This document shows positions 18,489-26,744 of a stretch of 64,000 bases of DNA, piece after piece. How positions within the stretch are numbered: position 1 is the first letter of the stretch; each line of letters opens with the position of its first letter. This stretch comes from Paramicrobacterium fandaimingii (GTDB lineage: Bacteria > Actinomycetota > Actinomycetes > Actinomycetales > Microbacteriaceae), in the NCBI RefSeq assembly GCF_011751745.2, contig NZ_CP061170.1, positions 558,001-622,000 on the forward strand, written 5' to 3'. The notes beneath the pieces are model-generated. The model searched no databases. It saw nothing but the letters and a program-made list of their open reading frames with translations, and was not told the DNA's origin. The position numbers and the translations under genes are program-made.

Positions 18489-19436
18489 ATGTCTGACCCG
18501 ACCGAGCGTGGAGGCAGGTCGCGGAACCTGAGCGTGATCATGGGCGAACGACGCCAGCTCATCAACGTAGCGTATCGGCTCCTCGGCACATTGGCCGATT
18601 CCGAGGATATGGTCCAGGAGACTTACGCGCGCTGGTACGCGCTCTCCCAGCAGGAAAGGGATGCCATCGATTCCCCAGGCGCTTGGATGAGCCGGGTGAT
18701 GAGCCGACTGTGCCTCAACGCGCTGAGTTCGGCGCGCGCTCGTCGGGAACGCTTCGTGGGCGAGTGGATGCCCGAGCCGCTGCCGGAACCGACGGAGTGG
18801 GTAAGCGGCCGGTCGGGTTCCACCGCCATCGATCCGGCCGACCGAGTGACCCTCGACGAGTCGGTCTCAATGGCTTACCTCGTAGTGCTGGACTCAATGA
18901 CCCCGGCAGAACGCGTCACGTTCATCTTGCACGACATCTTCCGTTACCCGTTCGCAGAAGTGTCTGAGATCGTCGGGCGCAGCGCAGTCGCGTGCCGCCA
19001 ACTGGCTTCTTCGGCCCGACGCCGAATTCGTGCTTCCGACGCACTGACAATGACTCCAACGGGTCAACAAGCCCGGGTCATCAAGGGCGTCAAGCACGCG
19101 TGCGACGTTGGGGACATGGGCATGCTCGTCGGCCTGCTGGATCCGGAAGCAACAATGGCTGCCGACGGTGGGGGTCTGGCCAAGACTGCGCTTCACCCGA
19201 TCCGTGGCGCTGAGCGAATTGCTCGCTATGCGCTCGGGGTCATGGGTGAGCCTGACGACACGACAGTTCTGGAGCGCACGGTCAACGGTCTGCCCGGTCT
19301 CGTGCTGCAAAGAGAAGGAGTCACCGTCACCGTTGCGGCGTTCCAGATTGAGGGCGATCGAATCACACGGATCTGGGTGATCCGGAATCCCGAAAAACTC
19401 CGACAGTGGACGGAGAATCATCAGGACGAGTGGTGA
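18489..19436 (+). CDS. ECF41-family RNA polymerase sigma factor with SnoaL-like C-terminal extension
   Basis: 315-residue sigma factor. Sigma region 2 covers ~residues 15-85 (AYRLLGTLADSEDMVQETYARW), region 4 ~125-182 (MTPAERVTFILHDIFRYPFAEVSEIVG), then a C-terminal SnoaL-like domain of ~120 residues. Two ECF41 hallmarks are seen: WMPEPL in the linker (93-98) and DGGG in the extension (226-229), which tunes sigma activity instead of a separate anti-sigma factor. The ATG at 18489 has a GAGGAG site; the open frame runs upstream into tRNA-Ser and is ignored. Followed by a DoxX-like gene, a common ECF41 partner. Confidence 0.88.
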   Translation: MSDPTERGGRSRNLSVIMGERRQLINVAYRLLGTLADSEDMVQETYARWYALSQQERDAIDSPGAWMSRVMSRLCLNALSSARARRERFVGEWMPEPLPEPTEWVSGRSGSTAIDPADRVTLDESVSMAYLVVLDSMTPAERVTFILHDIFRYPFAEVSEIVGRSAVACRQLASSARRRIRASDALTMTPTGQQARVIKGVKHACDVGDMGMLVGLLDPEATMAADGGGLAKTALHPIRGAERIARYALGVMGEPDDTTVLERTVNGLPGLVLQREGVTVTVAAFQIEGDRITRIWVIRNPEKLRQWTENHQDEW

Positions 19437-19496
19437 GACCGAGGTGAATCCTGTTGCAGATCACAAGACCGATGTGGCGAACGAAACGGAGAGAAC

Positions 19497-19853
19497 GTGC
19501 AGGTTGCCTACGTCATCGCCAGCATTGTCGGTGTGGTGTTCAACGGCGGTGCCGCCGTCATCTACCTGATTGGCCACGAGTACCCCAAGAGCCAGGCGGA
19601 TATGAAAGGCGTACCCCGAAGGTACGTTCCCGTGCTGGGCACCCTGCTGGCGGTCGGCGCAATAGGGTTGCTGGCTGGACTCGTCGTGCCACCGATCGGG
19701 GTTGTTGCCTCAGCGGGTCTTGTGCTGTACTTCATGGGCGCAATCCTCGCGCATCTGCGAGTAGGATCCCGTGACATCCTTGGCGGAATCGTCTTCCTGG
19801 TGATCGCGGTGACCATCCTCGCTCTCGGTGTCGTGCGGCTCGAACTCGCCTGA
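19497..19853 (+). CDS. DoxX-like small membrane protein
   Basis: 118 residues, GTG start after GGAGAGAAC. Four predicted helices (VAYVIASIVGVVFNGGAAVIYLI; VLGTLLAVGAIGLLAGLV; GVVASAGLVLYFMGAILAHL; GIVFLVIAVTILALGVV), arranged as in DoxX_2 family proteins. It lies 60 bp after the ECF41 sigma gene in the same direction, the usual arrangement for ECF41 target or partner genes, and is probably induced by that sigma factor. No enzymatic motif. Confidence 0.75.
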   Translation: MQVAYVIASIVGVVFNGGAAVIYLIGHEYPKSQADMKGVPRRYVPVLGTLLAVGAIGLLAGLVVPPIGVVASAGLVLYFMGAILAHLRVGSRDILGGIVFLVIAVTILALGVVRLELA

Positions 19854-19924
19854 GGGTTCCTGTGAGCACCTTGTCGCGCGTGGCTTCGCGTCGTAGTGTG
19901 AGGTCACGACGAAGGGGGTTCTAT

Positions 19925-20131
19925 ATGGGTTTCGGAGATAAGGCCAGCAACGCTGCCGAAGACGCAAAGGGCAAGGCCAAGGAGACGGTTGGCGATGCCA
20001 CGGACAACGAGGACCTCGCGAATGAGGGCCGCGCTGACCAGGCAAGCGCCTCCGCTAAGAAAGCCGGCGAAAACGTCAAGGATGCCGCTGACAACGCCTC
20101 GCAAGGCGTAAAGGATCTTTTCAACAAGTAG
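19925..20131 (+). CDS. CsbD-like stress protein
   Basis: 68 residues, hydrophilic, Ala/Lys/Asp-rich, with the CsbD signature KASNAAEDAKGKAKETVGDATDNEDLANEG split over the first half. These small proteins accumulate in general stress; mechanism unknown. The ATG at 19925 has AAGGGGG upstream; the frame is open further up but that part is not CsbD-like. A TAGTGT -10-like box lies upstream. Followed by a perfect hairpin terminator. Confidence 0.85.
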   Translation: MGFGDKASNAAEDAKGKAKETVGDATDNEDLANEGRADQASASAKKAGENVKDAADNASQGVKDLFNK

Positions 20132-20152
20132 CGCATCTGCGCTCTGAACGGT

Positions 20153-20182
20153 CGGTGCCCCGCGAGATTTCGCGGGGCACCG
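20153..20182. terminator. Perfect hairpin terminator after csbD-like gene
   Basis: CGGTGCCCCGCGA and TCGCGGGGCACCG form a perfect 13-bp stem with a GATT loop. It lies between converging genes and can act in both directions, though no T-run follows. Confidence 0.75.
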
Positions 20183-20231
20183 CCATGTGCGAGGGCGAGT
20201 GCTGCGGCACAGGTATGAACGATGTCATGAC

Positions 20232-21059
20232 TCAGTAGTCGTTTGCCATCTTGCCGTTCTTCGCCCGATAACCGAGGTAGAGCCCATAGCAGACAAGGCC
20301 GACTCCTGCCGCCGTGAGAAGTGTCGGCCCATATGGCTGCCGCCGCACGGTTTGAAAAACGGCGCTGATGCCTTCGGCCTTATCGGGGTTGTAAGCGAAC
20401 GCGGAGTACGCCACGAGCGTGCCCGCTCCGCAGATGACGGCGCCCTTGGCGATATAACCAATGGTGCCGAGTACGACGGCCGCAGCGCCAACGACTCCCG
20501 TTGCGGAAATCAGGTCTTTCCGATGTGTGCGCCGCAGCCCTTTGACGATGAAGAACGTGCCGAAACCGAATATTGTCGCACCGAGCACGACCAGAAGAAG
20601 TCGGCCCGGCGTCGTCTGCATCAACTCAAGGCTCAGCTGCGACTTCTCTGACAAGCTCTCACGTCGCCGGGCATCGTCGAGGGCGAACGACGCCGTAGCC
20701 ACGGCAAGAAAGATGTAGATGATGGCGAGTCCACTGGCGCTTGATTTCTTGAGAACCCGTTGGCGTTTGCTTGTGTAACGACGACCAAACAGCACCTCCA
20801 AGGTCTGCCATACACCGAGGGCCAGTAAGGCAATAAACGCCACCCAGAGAGCGATGAAACCACCAGGTAGGCCGGAAATTTCGCTCATGACACCGGCTTC
20901 GCTCGGTCTACCGCCATGAGCGATCACCATATGAATCGCATTCACGCCGATCAGCACGTGCAGGAGGCCGTTCATGGCAAATCCCGCGCGAGCGATGACT
21001 TCGAAGGTCGTTGAGTTCGTCGCGGCGTCCGCCGCTTCTGCTCCACTCGAATCCGACAC
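20232..21059 (-). CDS. DUF1206-domain membrane protein
   Basis: 275 residues with about six helices in three repeated pairs, each starting with an Arg-Gly/Ala-Gly motif (ARAGFAMNGLLHVLIGVNAI; SSASGLAIIYIFLAVATASF; GTIGYIAKGAVICGAGTLVAYSAF). This repeat pattern is the DUF1206 signature. Function unknown; often found with stress genes, as here (ECF41, CsbD). Divergent from the small SAP-like gene with 208 bp between them. Confidence 0.82.
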   Translation of the reverse strand: MSDSSGAEAADAATNSTTFEVIARAGFAMNGLLHVLIGVNAIHMVIAHGGRPSEAGVMSEISGLPGGFIALWVAFIALLALGVWQTLEVLFGRRYTSKRQRVLKKSSASGLAIIYIFLAVATASFALDDARRRESLSEKSQLSLELMQTTPGRLLLVVLGATIFGFGTFFIVKGLRRTHRKDLISATGVVGAAAVVLGTIGYIAKGAVICGAGTLVAYSAFAYNPDKAEGISAVFQTVRRQPYGPTLLTAAGVGLVCYGLYLGYRAKNGKMANDY

Positions 21060-21267
21060 GCTACGGCGCTTTGCGGCTAGCAGTGATCATACTGACCGAG
21101 TTTAATGATTTCGAAGCATCTTGATGACCTCGGTCTCTCTGACAACTCCAATGTATGGTGTGGCTGATCATTGGCGAATGAGAGTTCCCTCAGCATCCGC
21201 CCTCATTGACGTCAGACACCGTATCGTCGCGAGAAGCAGCACCGTTCGCGAGAGAAAGGTGAGTACA

Positions 21268-21534
21268 ATGCCCGGACGCAAGAACTCCAGCCTCAAGAAG
21301 CCAGAGATGTACGAAGAGCTTCGTGATGAGGGCGCATCGAAGGAAAAGGCGGCGCGCATCTCGAACGCCGCGTCCAATCGGGGAAAATCGTCCGTCGGAC
21401 GCAAGGGTGGCAAAGCGGGGGATTACGAAGACTGGACCGTTGATGAGCTGAAGTCGCGGGCCAAAGAGCTTGGGATCAGCGGCTACTCCGACAAACGCAA
21501 GTCAGAGATCATCACAATGCTCCGCAATCACTGA
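21268..21534 (+). CDS. Small protein with Rho N-terminal/SAP-like domain
   Basis: 88 residues. The first half is basic (PGRKNSSLKKPEMYEELRDEGASKEKAARISN), the second half is a helix-extended SAP-like fold (WTVDELKSRAKELGISGYSDKRKSEIITMLRNH) like the N-terminal domain of Rho. Probably a nucleic-acid-associated protein. The ATG at 21268 follows AAAGGTGAG; the longer frame upstream has no support. Confidence 0.75.
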   Translation: MPGRKNSSLKKPEMYEELRDEGASKEKAARISNAASNRGKSSVGRKGGKAGDYEDWTVDELKSRAKELGISGYSDKRKSEIITMLRNH

Positions 21535-21567
21535 TTCATCGATACCGAGCGAGGAGCGTGACGACGC

Positions 21568-22824
21568 ATGACACTGTCGCAGCCGCATGATCTCGCTGAG
21601 GAACGGGCAATTCCCCGAATCGCCGGTGACCAGTCGATGGCGTTTCTCGCTGAGGGATACCGATTTGGTCAGCGTCGCTTCGACGAGTATGGCGCGGACG
21701 CATTCCGCACCCATCTCATGGGGCGGCCCGTTCTTTTTCTGCGCGGCACCGAGGCCGCCCGGTTCTTCTATGAGGGCCAGCGGTTCACCCGCTCTGGTGC
21801 CATGCCGCGTTCTGTGCAGCACTCGCTGCAAGACGAGGGCAGCGTGCAGGCGCTCGTGGGCGAGGCACATCACGAGCGGAAGGCTCTGTTTCTGAACCTC
21901 CTTGACGAGCGCGAGCAGGGCCAGCTTCGACGCTGTTTTCGCGACGAGTGGGATGCCGCGATCGGCAGATGGGGCTCGCGCCGCGTGCGGCTCTACGACG
22001 AGGCCGCCGATGTCTTGACGCGCGCAGCGTGCGCGTGGGCGGGGATCTCGATTGACGCAGCGGATGCCCGTCGCCGTTCGATCGAGTTTGTCGCGATGAT
22101 CAACGGCGCGGGGTCATTTGGCCCGAAGAACTGGCGCGGACGAGCACTGCGCCTTCGTACGGAAAAGTGGGCGCGCACCGTTGTTCAGCAGGCACGAGAG
22201 AGCGATGACGACTCCGTGGTGACGCGACTTGTTCGCTATCGCGATGCGGATGGCGGTGGGCTCGACGATGAGACGGCGGCAGTCGAGCTGCTCAACCTCG
22301 TGCGTCCGACCGTCGCCGTTGCTCATTTCATCACCTTTGCCGCGCTTGCGCTGGAGCGGCACCCGCGGTGGGCCGAGCACGTCAGGGAATCCGACGATCA
22401 GCTGCGGAGCTTCGTGCAGGAGGTGAGGCGAACCGCACCGTTCTTCCCGCTCGTCGGCGGTACCGCCGATCGCCAACTCACCTGGATGGGCGAAGAGGTC
22501 GCCGAGGGGGCGTGGGTGATGCTCGATCTGTTCGCGACGAACAGGGATGCCCGGGTTTGGGATGATCCTCTGATGTTTCGCCCCGAGCGACACGACGCAG
22601 GCCCATCCCCGAAGGACGCATTGATCGCGCAGGGAGCCGGCGATTATGCCGATGGGCATCGCTGCCCTGGCGAACCCGCGACGATCGAGTTGCTTGAGGA
22701 GGCCGTTCTGCTTCTGACCCGTTCGATGCGCTACGACGTCCCCGAGCAAAATCTTCGGGTGGACCTCGGGACGCTGCCTGCTCGGCCGGCATCCGGATTT
22801 CTGATCGAGAACGTCACTAGCTGA
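21568..22824 (+). CDS. CYP152-type cytochrome P450 (fatty-acid peroxygenase)
   Basis: 418 residues. The haem-binding loop GDYADGHRCPGEPATIELL (Cys366), the I-helix stretch LNLVRPTVAVAHFITFAALAL with Arg247-Pro248, and the C-terminal VPEQNL match CYP152 enzymes (P450-SPalpha, P450-BSbeta, OleT), which use hydrogen peroxide directly to hydroxylate or decarboxylate fatty acids. Arg247-Pro248 replace the usual acid-alcohol pair and bind the substrate carboxylate. The residue that is His85 in OleT and Gln85 in BSbeta is Gln94 here (SVQALVG), pointing to hydroxylation rather than alkene formation. ATG 21568 with a GAGGAG site. Confidence 0.88.
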   Translation: MTLSQPHDLAEERAIPRIAGDQSMAFLAEGYRFGQRRFDEYGADAFRTHLMGRPVLFLRGTEAARFFYEGQRFTRSGAMPRSVQHSLQDEGSVQALVGEAHHERKALFLNLLDEREQGQLRRCFRDEWDAAIGRWGSRRVRLYDEAADVLTRAACAWAGISIDAADARRRSIEFVAMINGAGSFGPKNWRGRALRLRTEKWARTVVQQARESDDDSVVTRLVRYRDADGGGLDDETAAVELLNLVRPTVAVAHFITFAALALERHPRWAEHVRESDDQLRSFVQEVRRTAPFFPLVGGTADRQLTWMGEEVAEGAWVMLDLFATNRDARVWDDPLMFRPERHDAGPSPKDALIAQGAGDYADGHRCPGEPATIELLEEAVLLLTRSMRYDVPEQNLRVDLGTLPARPASGFLIENVTS

Positions 22825-22870
22825 CCTCTGCGACGAAGGCGAGCGCCGAGGCGACGGCCTGCGCTCGCAG

Positions 22871-23072
22871 TTACGTCATCGCCGCGAGCGAAGTGGCAAG
22901 AACCGTGTGCGGACGCAGCCACCCGACGATGGCGATGCCTACGAGGGCGGCGAGCACGAGAGCCGCCCGTCCCAGCGCACACCCACACCACGACGCTGAC
23001 GGCTGCGATCGCGGTTGCGCGAACCGTCCACGTCATGCCGCGCGATGCCGTGGCCGCCCGCGGTGCGGACAT
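22871..23072 (-). pseudogene. Frameshifted two-helix membrane protein
   Basis: An ATG at 23072 with GGAG in front starts 9 bp after the hydroxylase stop. Frame 1 gives MSAPRAATASRG then a membrane helix (VRATAIAAVSVVVWVCA) and then turns into Arg-rich nonsense. A different frame from about 22980 gives LGRAALVLAALVGIAIVGWL and ends LATSLAAMT with a stop at 22871. The two halves join into one plausible two-helix protein if a single-base shift near 22975-22985 is assumed. Either a broken gene or an assembly indel. Confidence 0.45.
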
Positions 23073-23081
23073 GGCTCCAAT

Positions 23082-24986
23082 CTACGCCGAAGGGGACGGA
23101 TGCTGCTCGAGCAGGCTCTGCGCGAAGAACGCTGTCAGCTCGTCCGTCGCGCGAAGCGGCAGCACGTTCGCAACGTACTGGTCTGGTCGCACAACGACGA
23201 CGGCGCCGTCGCGACTGACGCCGCGCTGCTCAAAGATGTCGTCGTCTTCGAGCGTCGCGTACACCTTCTCGTAGTCGACAAGCTGAAACGGCCCGGTCTT
23301 CGGCAGGAATATCGTCGGGACGCTGCTGATATCGACGTCGTCAAGCCCCTGCTGATAGATCACCTTGACGTCGAACAGACTGTCGATGTCTGCGCCCGTC
23401 GGCGTGAATCGCGCGACAGGCGACTCGGGGCTCACTCGCATCCACTCTGCCCAGGAGGTGAGTGCAGACTGCTCGCCTGGCGCAGCGGCATCCGCGAAGG
23501 CATACACGCGCCAGCGCCCATCGGCGCGCGCATGGTGGCCGAGGTGAACCGGGTTGGTGTCGGCCACGCGCATGACTCGTGCCGATGTGAAGCGCTTGCC
23601 GAGGGCAAAGCCGCTCGCGAGCTGCTGATGCGCCGGCTCTCCCGTGATCATCGAGGGCCTGTACTGCGTCATGAAGCCGGCGGGGAACTCAGCTGTTGCT
23701 GTGTAGAAGTCGCTCAGCTCTTTCGGATTCGCGAACTCCTCTGGCTTCTTCGCCATCATCGTCGACCACTCCTTGTCGAAATCGATGAGGTTCTGTGCGA
23801 TCTCCTGCCGCTCGCCTGAGTAGGTGCACAACAGTTCTTCCGGGCTGACGCCAGAGAGCACCTGGCCCAGCTTCCAGCCGATGTTGAAGCCGTCTTGCAT
23901 TGACACGTTCATTCCCTGCCCGGCCTTGGCGCTGTGCGTGTGGCAGGCGTCGCCCGCAATGAACACCCGCGGATTCACCGTGTCGGTGTCTGCCGCGGGA
24001 ACGTCGTCGAACTTGTCTGTCACGCGGTGCCCCACCTCATACACGCTCCACCAGGCGACGTTGCGCACCTCGAGCGAGTAAGGGTGAATGATGTCGTTTG
24101 CCTTGGCGATGATCGCTTCGATGGGCGTGTTGCGCACTTCGTGGTTGTCGCCTGCGCCGACGACGCCGAGATCGACGTACCAGCGGGCAAGGTAGCCGCC
24201 CTCGCGGGGAATGAGCAGAATGCTGCCGGACTCTGACTGAATGGCGCACTTGGTGCGCACATCGGGAAAATCGGTATCGGTGAGAACGTCCATGACGCCC
24301 CACGCATGAAATGCCTGGTCGCCGTCGAGCGTGCGGCCGATCGACTCGCGCACGGCGCTGCGGGCGCCGTCGCAGCCGACGACGTACTTTGCCGAGACAG
24401 TGCGAATCTCACCCTGCTGGGCGCCAGCGGTGCTGCGCAGCCTGACGCTCACAGGGTACTCACCCTCTGAATTGACCGTGAGATCGACGAACTCGTAGCC
24501 ATAATCGGGACGAATGCGCCCCGGACCGTTCTCGGCACAGAACGAAAAGTAGTCGAGAACTCGGGCTTGGTTGACGATGAGGTGCGGAAATTCGCTGATG
24601 CCGTGCGGGTCGTCCCGCTCGCGTGCCGAGCGCACGATGTTCTGCGGGTTTCGCGGGTCGGGCGACCAAAAGTTCATCGACGTGATCTGGTATGCCTCGG
24701 CGATGATCGAATCGGCGAACCCGAACGCCTGAAACGTCTCGACGCTGCGAGCCTGGATGCCGTCGGCCTGACCGATTTCGAGGCGCCCGGGCCGTCGCTC
24801 AACGAGCCGCGTTGTCACGCCGGGGTACTGCGAGAGCTGAGCGGCGAGGAGCATGCCCGCCGGGCCGGAGCCCACGATCAGAACGTCGGTCTCGTCGGGA
24901 AGCTCCTCCGGCCGATCGAGCCCTGTGCCCGCAGCGGGTTGCACGCGGGGGTCACCAGAGACGTACCCGTGATGATGAAACTGCAT
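23082..24986 (-). CDS. FAD-dependent aromatic hydroxylase (phenol 2-monooxygenase / 3-hydroxybenzoate 4-monooxygenase type)
   Basis: 634-residue class A flavoprotein monooxygenase. FAD-binding GxGxxG is VGSGPAGMLLAAQL (~38-51), the DG motif is VVGCDGARSAVRES and the GD motif FIAGDACHTHSAKAGQGMN. A C-terminal thioredoxin-like domain (~residues 450-634) is typical of the phenol-hydroxylase/MobA branch, which ortho-hydroxylates phenols or hydroxybenzoates with NAD(P)H and oxygen. ATG 24986 is preceded by GGAAGG; the open frame extends far upstream through the operator region and is not used. Divergent from an IclR regulator, its likely controller. Confidence 0.88.
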   Translation of the reverse strand: MQFHHHGYVSGDPRVQPAAGTGLDRPEELPDETDVLIVGSGPAGMLLAAQLSQYPGVTTRLVERRPGRLEIGQADGIQARSVETFQAFGFADSIIAEAYQITSMNFWSPDPRNPQNIVRSARERDDPHGISEFPHLIVNQARVLDYFSFCAENGPGRIRPDYGYEFVDLTVNSEGEYPVSVRLRSTAGAQQGEIRTVSAKYVVGCDGARSAVRESIGRTLDGDQAFHAWGVMDVLTDTDFPDVRTKCAIQSESGSILLIPREGGYLARWYVDLGVVGAGDNHEVRNTPIEAIIAKANDIIHPYSLEVRNVAWWSVYEVGHRVTDKFDDVPAADTDTVNPRVFIAGDACHTHSAKAGQGMNVSMQDGFNIGWKLGQVLSGVSPEELLCTYSGERQEIAQNLIDFDKEWSTMMAKKPEEFANPKELSDFYTATAEFPAGFMTQYRPSMITGEPAHQQLASGFALGKRFTSARVMRVADTNPVHLGHHARADGRWRVYAFADAAAPGEQSALTSWAEWMRVSPESPVARFTPTGADIDSLFDVKVIYQQGLDDVDISSVPTIFLPKTGPFQLVDYEKVYATLEDDDIFEQRGVSRDGAVVVVRPDQYVANVLPLRATDELTAFFAQSLLEQHPSPSA

Positions 24987-25006
24987 CGTTGCCAATCCTT
25001 CCCTCC

Positions 25007-25038
25007 GACTGCTTTGTCGAGCTGACTGCTTTGTCGAG
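25007..25038. repeat. Tandem 15-bp repeat in the hydroxylase leader
   Basis: GACTGCTTTGTCGAG occurs twice (25007-25021 and 25024-25038) with a 17-bp period, between the hydroxylase start codon and the palindromic operators. It may be a second regulator site or a slipped-strand duplication. Confidence 0.7.
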
Positions 25039-25059
25039 GCGTTTGCGGAGAATCCAAGT

Positions 25060-25076
25060 TGTTCTATTATTGAACA
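25060..25076. promoter_or_regulatory. Palindromic operator in the hydroxylase/IclR intergenic region
   Basis: TGTTCTATTATTGAACA has perfect TGTTC/GAACA arms around an AT-rich centre. Its left half recurs 20 bp away. It is positioned between the divergent hydroxylase and IclR genes and overlaps AT-rich -10-like sequence (TATTAT). Confidence 0.65.
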
Positions 25077-25079
25077 TCG

Positions 25080-25096
25080 TGTTCTACTATTAGATA
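25080..25096. promoter_or_regulatory. Second, half-conserved operator copy
   Basis: TGTTCTACTATTAGATA repeats the left half and centre of the palindrome at 25060 with exactly 20-bp spacing (two helical turns), while the right arm has decayed. Consistent with cooperative binding of an IclR tetramer. Confidence 0.55.
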
Positions 25097-25161
25097 ATGC
25101 TAAGCGTGGGTGAACGGCCGTGCAAGTCATGCCCTCCAGCGACGCTGGTGAAAGGGGAGAC

Positions 25162-25899
25162 GTGAGCAACGACGTTGTGCAGGGCACGCGGGTGTCGGGC
25201 GGCAGGGGAGCTGCATCGTCGCAGACGCTGAGCCGCGGCATCAGAATTCTCGAGATTCTCGCCGACGCATCGACGCCGCTGACGATCGACGAGGTCTCGA
25301 ACGAGCTGGGAGTGCATCGCTCCAATGCGTACCGGCTGCTGCGCACGCTCGAGGAGCACGGGCTCGTCGGCCGCGACTCGGCTGGGCGCATCGCCCTCGG
25401 TGCACGCATGGCATCGCTTGCTGCGGGTGTCGCTCACGATCTGCAGGCCGAGGCGCTGCCCGAACTCACGACGGTGGCGAACGAACTGGGAATGACCTGC
25501 TTTCTCACGATTCGCGACCACGACATGTGCACGACGCTTGCGAGCGTCGAGCCGCGGCACGCGGTTGCCTCTGTCGCCCAACGTCCGGGTGCCAGCCACC
25601 CGGTCACCGTCGGAGCGCCGGGGAAGGCGATTCTCGCGCAGCTCGCCCGAAGCGAGTGGCCCGCCGACGTTTCGGACGAGCTGAGGGCCGAGGTCGACGC
25701 GGTCGCAGTGACCGGCTTCGCCACGAGCCACAACGAGGTGATCCCGAGCGTGCAGTCGGTTGCCCTTCCGCTTGCGCTGCGCGGGCGGCAGCCGGCCGCG
25801 ATCGCGGTCGTGCACGTCGCGCCGACGCTCGACGTCGAGCGGATCGTCGAGCGCCTCGGACGTTCGATTGTCGCGATCAGCGACGCGCTGGGTGGATGA
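25162..25899 (+). CDS. IclR-family transcriptional regulator
   Basis: 245 residues. The N-terminal winged helix (LSRGIRILEILADASTPLTIDEVSNELGVHRSNAYRLLRTLEEHG) is followed by the GAF-like effector domain (~residues 90-240). The frame is open from a GTG at 25120, but GTG 25162 has a strong AAAGGGGAG site at proper spacing and leaves a normal-length N-terminus, so I use it. Divergent from the aromatic hydroxylase; the family usually senses an aromatic or short organic acid. The AT-rich palindromes between the genes are the probable binding sites. Confidence 0.85.
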   Translation: MSNDVVQGTRVSGGRGAASSQTLSRGIRILEILADASTPLTIDEVSNELGVHRSNAYRLLRTLEEHGLVGRDSAGRIALGARMASLAAGVAHDLQAEALPELTTVANELGMTCFLTIRDHDMCTTLASVEPRHAVASVAQRPGASHPVTVGAPGKAILAQLARSEWPADVSDELRAEVDAVAVTGFATSHNEVIPSVQSVALPLALRGRQPAAIAVVHVAPTLDVERIVERLGRSIVAISDALGG

Positions 25900-25914
25900 C
25901 TCGCGCCCGCGGTG

Positions 25915-26292
25915 TCACAGCAGCGACGTCAGCGCCCAGCCGAGCGCAGCCGCGGCGACAGCGAGCACGAGCATCCCGACTCCGCCTGCCAGACCGGCGA
26001 ACCAGCGGCCCTGCTGAACAAGCCTGACGGTCTCGACGCTCGCCGTGCTGAACGTCGTATAGCCGCCGAGAAAGCCCGTGCCGACGATGAGCGCGACGCT
26101 CTCGGGAATGAGAAACGCGGCCGCCGCGCCGGTCAGTGCCCCGAGAACCAGGGAACCGCTGACGTTGATGATTGCGGTACCGAAGGGGAACGGCTTCTGC
26201 AGGCGGGCGCTGATGACGCCGTCGAGCCAGAATCGAACGGCGGCTCCGACGCCACCGGCGAGAGCAAGCGCGAGGAACACGAGGGGCGTCAC
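25915..26292 (-). CDS. crcB: CrcB/Fluc fluoride channel subunit 1
   Basis: 125 residues, four membrane helices. Conserved features: GGxxGAxxR as GGVGAAVRFWLD near the start, NVSGSLVLG in helix 2, and GFLGGYTTFSTASVE in helix 3, which lines the fluoride pore. The GTG start has a GGAGGTG site and overlaps the upstream crcB stop by 4 bp. Two different subunits encoded in tandem are usual in actinobacteria and form a heterodimeric fluoride exporter. Confidence 0.93.
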   Translation of the reverse strand: MTPLVFLALALAGGVGAAVRFWLDGVISARLQKPFPFGTAIINVSGSLVLGALTGAAAAFLIPESVALIVGTGFLGGYTTFSTASVETVRLVQQGRWFAGLAGGVGMLVLAVAAAALGWALTSLL

Positions 26293-26729
26293 AATGCACC
26301 TCCGCCTCGAGTGCGGCGCCGGTGCAGACCTGCGCCGAGCATAATGCCGAGCACCGTTGCGACGGCACCGACGAGAAGAGTGAGAAGCACATAGCCGATC
26401 GCGAGCGTCGTCGTGCCGTCGCCGATCAGCCCCACCGTGTCGACGGCAAACGTGCTGTAGGTGGTGAAGCCGCCGAAGAAGCCCGTGCCGATGCCGAGAC
26501 GAAGCGCGCGTCGGCGCCCCGTGTCATCGCCGAAGCGGCTGAGCGCCTCAAGCAGCATGCCGAGCCCGAGTGCGCCGAGCAGGTTCACGGTGAGCGTGGC
26601 CAAGGGAAAGGAATCGCTGTTCATGCCGAGCGCGATCGCGGCGCGCAGCGCGCTGCCGACGGCGCCACCGATCGCGACGAGTGCGAGAAACCGCCACTGA
26701 GTGTGTGGGGGACGCTCTGGTGTGTTCAC
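26289..26729 (-). CDS. crcB: CrcB/Fluc fluoride channel subunit 2
   Basis: 146 residues, four helices with GGAVGSALRAAI, NLLGALGLG and GFFGGFTTYSTFAVDTV. First gene of the pair, translationally coupled to the next subunit. GTG start without an obvious ribosome-binding site, 15 bp after the end of the GntR gene on the same strand, so it may be cotranscribed with it. I see no room for, or sign of, a fluoride riboswitch directly upstream. Confidence 0.93.
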   Translation of the reverse strand: MNTPERPPHTQWRFLALVAIGGAVGSALRAAIALGMNSDSFPLATLTVNLLGALGLGMLLEALSRFGDDTGRRRALRLGIGTGFFGGFTTYSTFAVDTVGLIGDGTTTLAIGYVLLTLLVGAVATVLGIMLGAGLHRRRTRGGGAL

Positions 26730-26744
26730 GGGCGGACGTGCGCG

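Noticed and set aside
25007..25038. Tandem repeat as a CRISPR remnant
   Set aside because: Only two 15-bp units with a 2-bp gap, no spacers and no cas genes. The same applies to the repeat at 54161-54192.
26730..26744. Fluoride riboswitch upstream of the crcB pair
   Set aside because: Only 15 bp separate crcB from the GntR gene, too short for the aptamer, and no conserved motif is visible.
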